Shown here: positions 61,992-64,000 of the stretch, piece after piece | Position numbering within the stretch: position 1 is the stretch's first letter | Layout: every line of letters starts with the position of its first letter | Source: Thermoplasmata archaeon | GTDB lineage: Archaea; Thermoplasmatota; Thermoplasmata; RBG-16-68-12; SOIM01 | Assembly: GCA_023140195.1 (NCBI GenBank) | Contig: JAGLME010000018.1 | Location: forward strand, 186,001-250,000 | Direction of reading: 5' to 3' | Length of the DNA: 64,000 nt | The notes under the pieces: model-generated | Seen by the model: the letters and a program-made list of their open reading frames with translations, nothing else | The model's database searches: none | Told to the model about the DNA's origin: nothing | Position numbers and translations under genes: made by a program

Positions 61992-64000
61992 CTACAGGAA
62001 GCTGATTGTCTCGGTTTCCCTTTCCAGGATTTTCAATTCCCTTTCTTTGAGGGTCTTCGGACTCGTGGATATCAAAAGGATGCACTTGCTTTCCGAGACC
62101 TCGTCTATCAGCTGTCTGAGGAAACGCAGAACGGTTTCGAATGAGTTGTTGGATACGAGATATTCAAGGCCGTCCAGCAGTATGGTCCCGACCTTCTCTT
62201 CTTCTATGAACTCCTCGATCACGTAGACCAGGCGCTCAAGGACTGGTGGAAGCGTTTCCTCAGTCGTACTTTCTCTGTCGGTCAACCATATGATCCTTCC
62301 CCTTCGGATATTGAACTTCTCCCTGGCCCGGTTGGGATTGGTTCTGGTAATCACAAGTCCCGCCTTCGAGCCCTTCAGGCTGCCCTGCAGGAGCTTGAAG
62401 CAGTTCTGAGGCCTTTCTTCTTCCACGAGGTAAGCTCGGCCTTCCTTGAGGTCCTGCACCGTCTTGTCAACCTTGGCCTCCCATTTGACCTGATCCTCCT
62501 CGCTGATGAGTTCTTTCAGAACATCCCTCGCCATGCTCTCGGTTATGGGGATGTCCATCAAGGAGGAGAATGCCATGACACGATTGAGGGCCCCTTCCAG
62601 TTCCCTGATGTTGTTGGTGACCAGTGTAGCAATCAATGAAAGGACGTCTCCGCTTACGTCCGCTCCCATTTCCCTCGCTTTCCTTCGGAGGATCGCGATC
62701 CTGGTCCTCATCTCTGGAGGCTGGATATCGGCGATCAGTCCGGCCTCGAATCGGGAGACAAGACGATCCTGCAGATTGGGTATTTCTTTGGGAGGTCTGT
62801 CAGATGTGAGGGCTATCTGCTTGTTTGATTCATAAAGCGCGTTGAAGGTGTGGAAGAGCTCCTCCTGGACATCCTCTCTCTTCTCCAGGAACTGTGCATC
62901 ATCAAGCAGGAATACGTCCACGTTTCGAAAGCGTTTCCTGAGCTGGTTCAGGGTCCCGTCCTTAACTGCCTGTCTGTACTCGTTGCTGAACCTCTCTGTA
63001 GTAAGATACAGAACGTTCGACTTCCTGTCCTTCTCCGAAATGAAATTGCCAATGGCGCTGAGGAGGTGGGTCTTACCTAGGCCAGGTCCGCTGGTCACGA
63101 AAAGCGGATTGTAGGCCTTGTAGGGAGTTCTCGCCACGGCAAGACACGCTGCGTAGGCGAACCTATTGCTTGGGCCCACCACAAAACCGTCGAACACGAA
63201 GTGGGAGATCAGGTTGGTCCGTTCATCTCGTTCCATATCCTCCTCAGCGGCCATATCACCTTCCATATCACCTTCCTTGCTCTGCTTCTTGAGGATCATC
63301 TCATAGACATCGTCGGGTTCCTTCTCTTCCTCGGTTGGCACTTCTGCCACGATCTCCGGAGCTGATTCAGCTCCGGTTTTTGACGCGATCTTCTTGCCCT
63401 TGCGTTTCTCCTTTTCCATTGCTATCCTTTCTTCGAGAATCTTGAGATCCGTAAGCGCATCCCTCAAGGAGGCTGGGTCCTTCAATCGAGATTGCAGTTC
63501 CTCTACGTCCATCTTGAACTTCTCTGTCTCCAGGCCTTCCACTCTTCTCCCTATCTCCTCTAGACCTGATATCCTCTTCTCAAAATCGCCAAACTTCTCG
63601 ACCGCGGCATCAATATCTCCATCCAAATAGGTCTCAAGATCACCAATGGCATAATCCGATCCTCTCCAAGCCTCCAGCTTCTGCTTGAGCTCCAGCAGTT
63701 TCGGGTCCTTCTCCTCTATGCCATCTTCCATCACCTTGGCCAAATCGTCCAGATCCACCTTGGCGTGAAGTCCTATCTCGCATTTCTTCCTGTATGAGTC
63801 TGCCCATATCTTTTTCAGGGATTCTTCACCATGGGTGTCGGTCTCTCCTTCGATGTGAAGGAAGTTGGTGGGCTTCCCTCCCCTGAGCAGAATGTACCCC
63901 TGCAATTCGCCCTCGTCCCCGCTCAAGGAGGTTGAAACGTATCCGTCGAAGTAGTACTTCTTCAGGTCAAGAAGCAGTTCCTTGAGGGAACCTGGACCGC
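61992..64000 (-). CDS. DnaA-type AAA+ ATPase fused to DUF835, N-terminus beyond window
   Basis: At least 669 codons are open to the right edge; the TTG at 63926 is not the start, as coding continues (KYYFDGYVSTSL). The N-terminal part (64000 to about 63760) resembles PATAN/DUF2226-like modules (GYILLRGGKPTNFLHIEG). A charged helical linker (63760-63210) leads to a bacterial DnaA-like AAA+ core: FVVGPSNRFAYAACLAV, NPLFVTSGPGLGKTHLLSAI (Walker A 63066-63089), VFLLDDAQF (Walker B about 62888-62914), LTSDRPPKEI, RLVSRFEAGL with the arginine finger (about 62740-62770) and sensor II RELEGALNRV (about 62579-62610). The C-terminus (about 62440-61992) is DUF835 (GRAYLVEEERPQNCFKLLQG) instead of the DnaA DNA-binding domain IV. 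It converges on the repeat-protein gene with a four-base gap. Confidence 0.87.
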   Translation of the reverse strand, partial: GPGSLKELLLDLKKYYFDGYVSTSLSGDEGELQGYILLRGGKPTNFLHIEGETDTHGEESLKKIWADSYRKKCEIGLHAKVDLDDLAKVMEDGIEEKDPKLLELKQKLEAWRGSDYAIGDLETYLDGDIDAAVEKFGDFEKRISGLEEIGRRVEGLETEKFKMDVEELQSRLKDPASLRDALTDLKILEERIAMEKEKRKGKKIASKTGAESAPEIVAEVPTEEEKEPDDVYEMILKKQSKEGDMEGDMAAEEDMERDERTNLISHFVFDGFVVGPSNRFAYAACLAVARTPYKAYNPLFVTSGPGLGKTHLLSAIGNFISEKDRKSNVLYLTTERFSNEYRQAVKDGTLNQLRKRFRNVDVFLLDDAQFLEKREDVQEELFHTFNALYESNKQIALTSDRPPKEIPNLQDRLVSRFEAGLIADIQPPEMRTRIAILRRKAREMGADVSGDVLSLIATLVTNNIRELEGALNRVMAFSSLMDIPITESMARDVLKELISEEDQVKWEAKVDKTVQDLKEGRAYLVEEERPQNCFKLLQGSLKGSKAGLVITRTNPNRAREKFNIRRGRIIWLTDRESTTEETLPPVLERLVYVIEEFIEEEKVGTILLDGLEYLVSNNSFETVLRFLRQLIDEVSESKCILLISTSPKTLKERELKILERETETISFL

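Overview
The window is chromosomal DNA from an archaeon. It carries PCNA, transcription factor S, SRP54, an archaeal-type S-adenosylmethionine synthetase, a short RNase Z and two tRNA genes with introns at the canonical 37/38 site, and it has TATA-box promoters with short or absent leaders. Together with ScpA/ScpB beside SMC, histidine ammonia-lyase, a DUF835 protein and heavy use of TTG/GTG starts, this points to the Thermoplasmatota or a related euryarchaeal lineage; that placement is an inference. Genes are tightly packed: no gene-free stretch exceeds about 215 bases.

Region 1 (1-20.1 kb) is a surface-glycan island. Three paralogous secreted proteins with beta-propeller (GH43-like) repeats lie at 1-1144, 1286-3385 and 10083-13025. 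Between and after them are sugar-nucleotide genes (AsnB-like amidotransferase, DegT aminotransferase, two epimerases, a nucleotide-sugar 6-dehydrogenase), two hexapeptide acyltransferases, a deacetylase-like protein, a polytopic GT-C-like protein and two GT4 glycosyltransferases. They plausibly build and display a glycan rich in modified amino or uronic sugars. By eye, codon choice is less G/C-rich before about 16.57 kb than after it, which suggests the first part is a younger or transferred segment.

Region 2 (20.1-37.9 kb) is housekeeping plus unusual proteins. smc-scpA-scpB form a chromosome-organisation operon. It is followed by a 1491-residue protein made of 21 copies of a roughly 65-residue helical repeat ending in a RING-like zinc finger. 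Then come hutH, rnz, the S-adenosylmethionine synthetase gene, a COG1340-like coiled-coil protein, a probable independent small structured RNA (about 35641-35722), a thioredoxin-like membrane protein without a redox cysteine pair, and SRP54.

Region 3 (37.9-46.1 kb) holds an ABC transporter operon (a two-in-one permease with inserted extracytoplasmic domains, two ATPases, a PhoU/DUF47-like protein), then PCNA, TFS, an unrecognised membrane protein, a Nudix hydrolase, tRNA-Tyr and tRNA-Phe.

Region 4 (46.1-64 kb) holds a Tad/type IV pilus-like operon (pilin, ATPase, two TadC-like membrane proteins, second ATPase). It is followed by a 1824-residue surface protein spanning the membrane with cytosolic zinc ribbons, a coiled-coil zinc-ribbon protein, a KaiC-like ATPase, a zinc-ribbon protein with the same helical repeat as the 1491-residue protein, and, running off the right edge, a protein with a bacterial DnaA-type AAA+ module fused to DUF835. 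The most notable items are this DnaA-like protein, the orphan pseudoknotted RNA, the repeat/RING protein beside the SMC operon, and a promoter-plus-palindrome element shared by smc and the membrane protein gene at 44287-45198.
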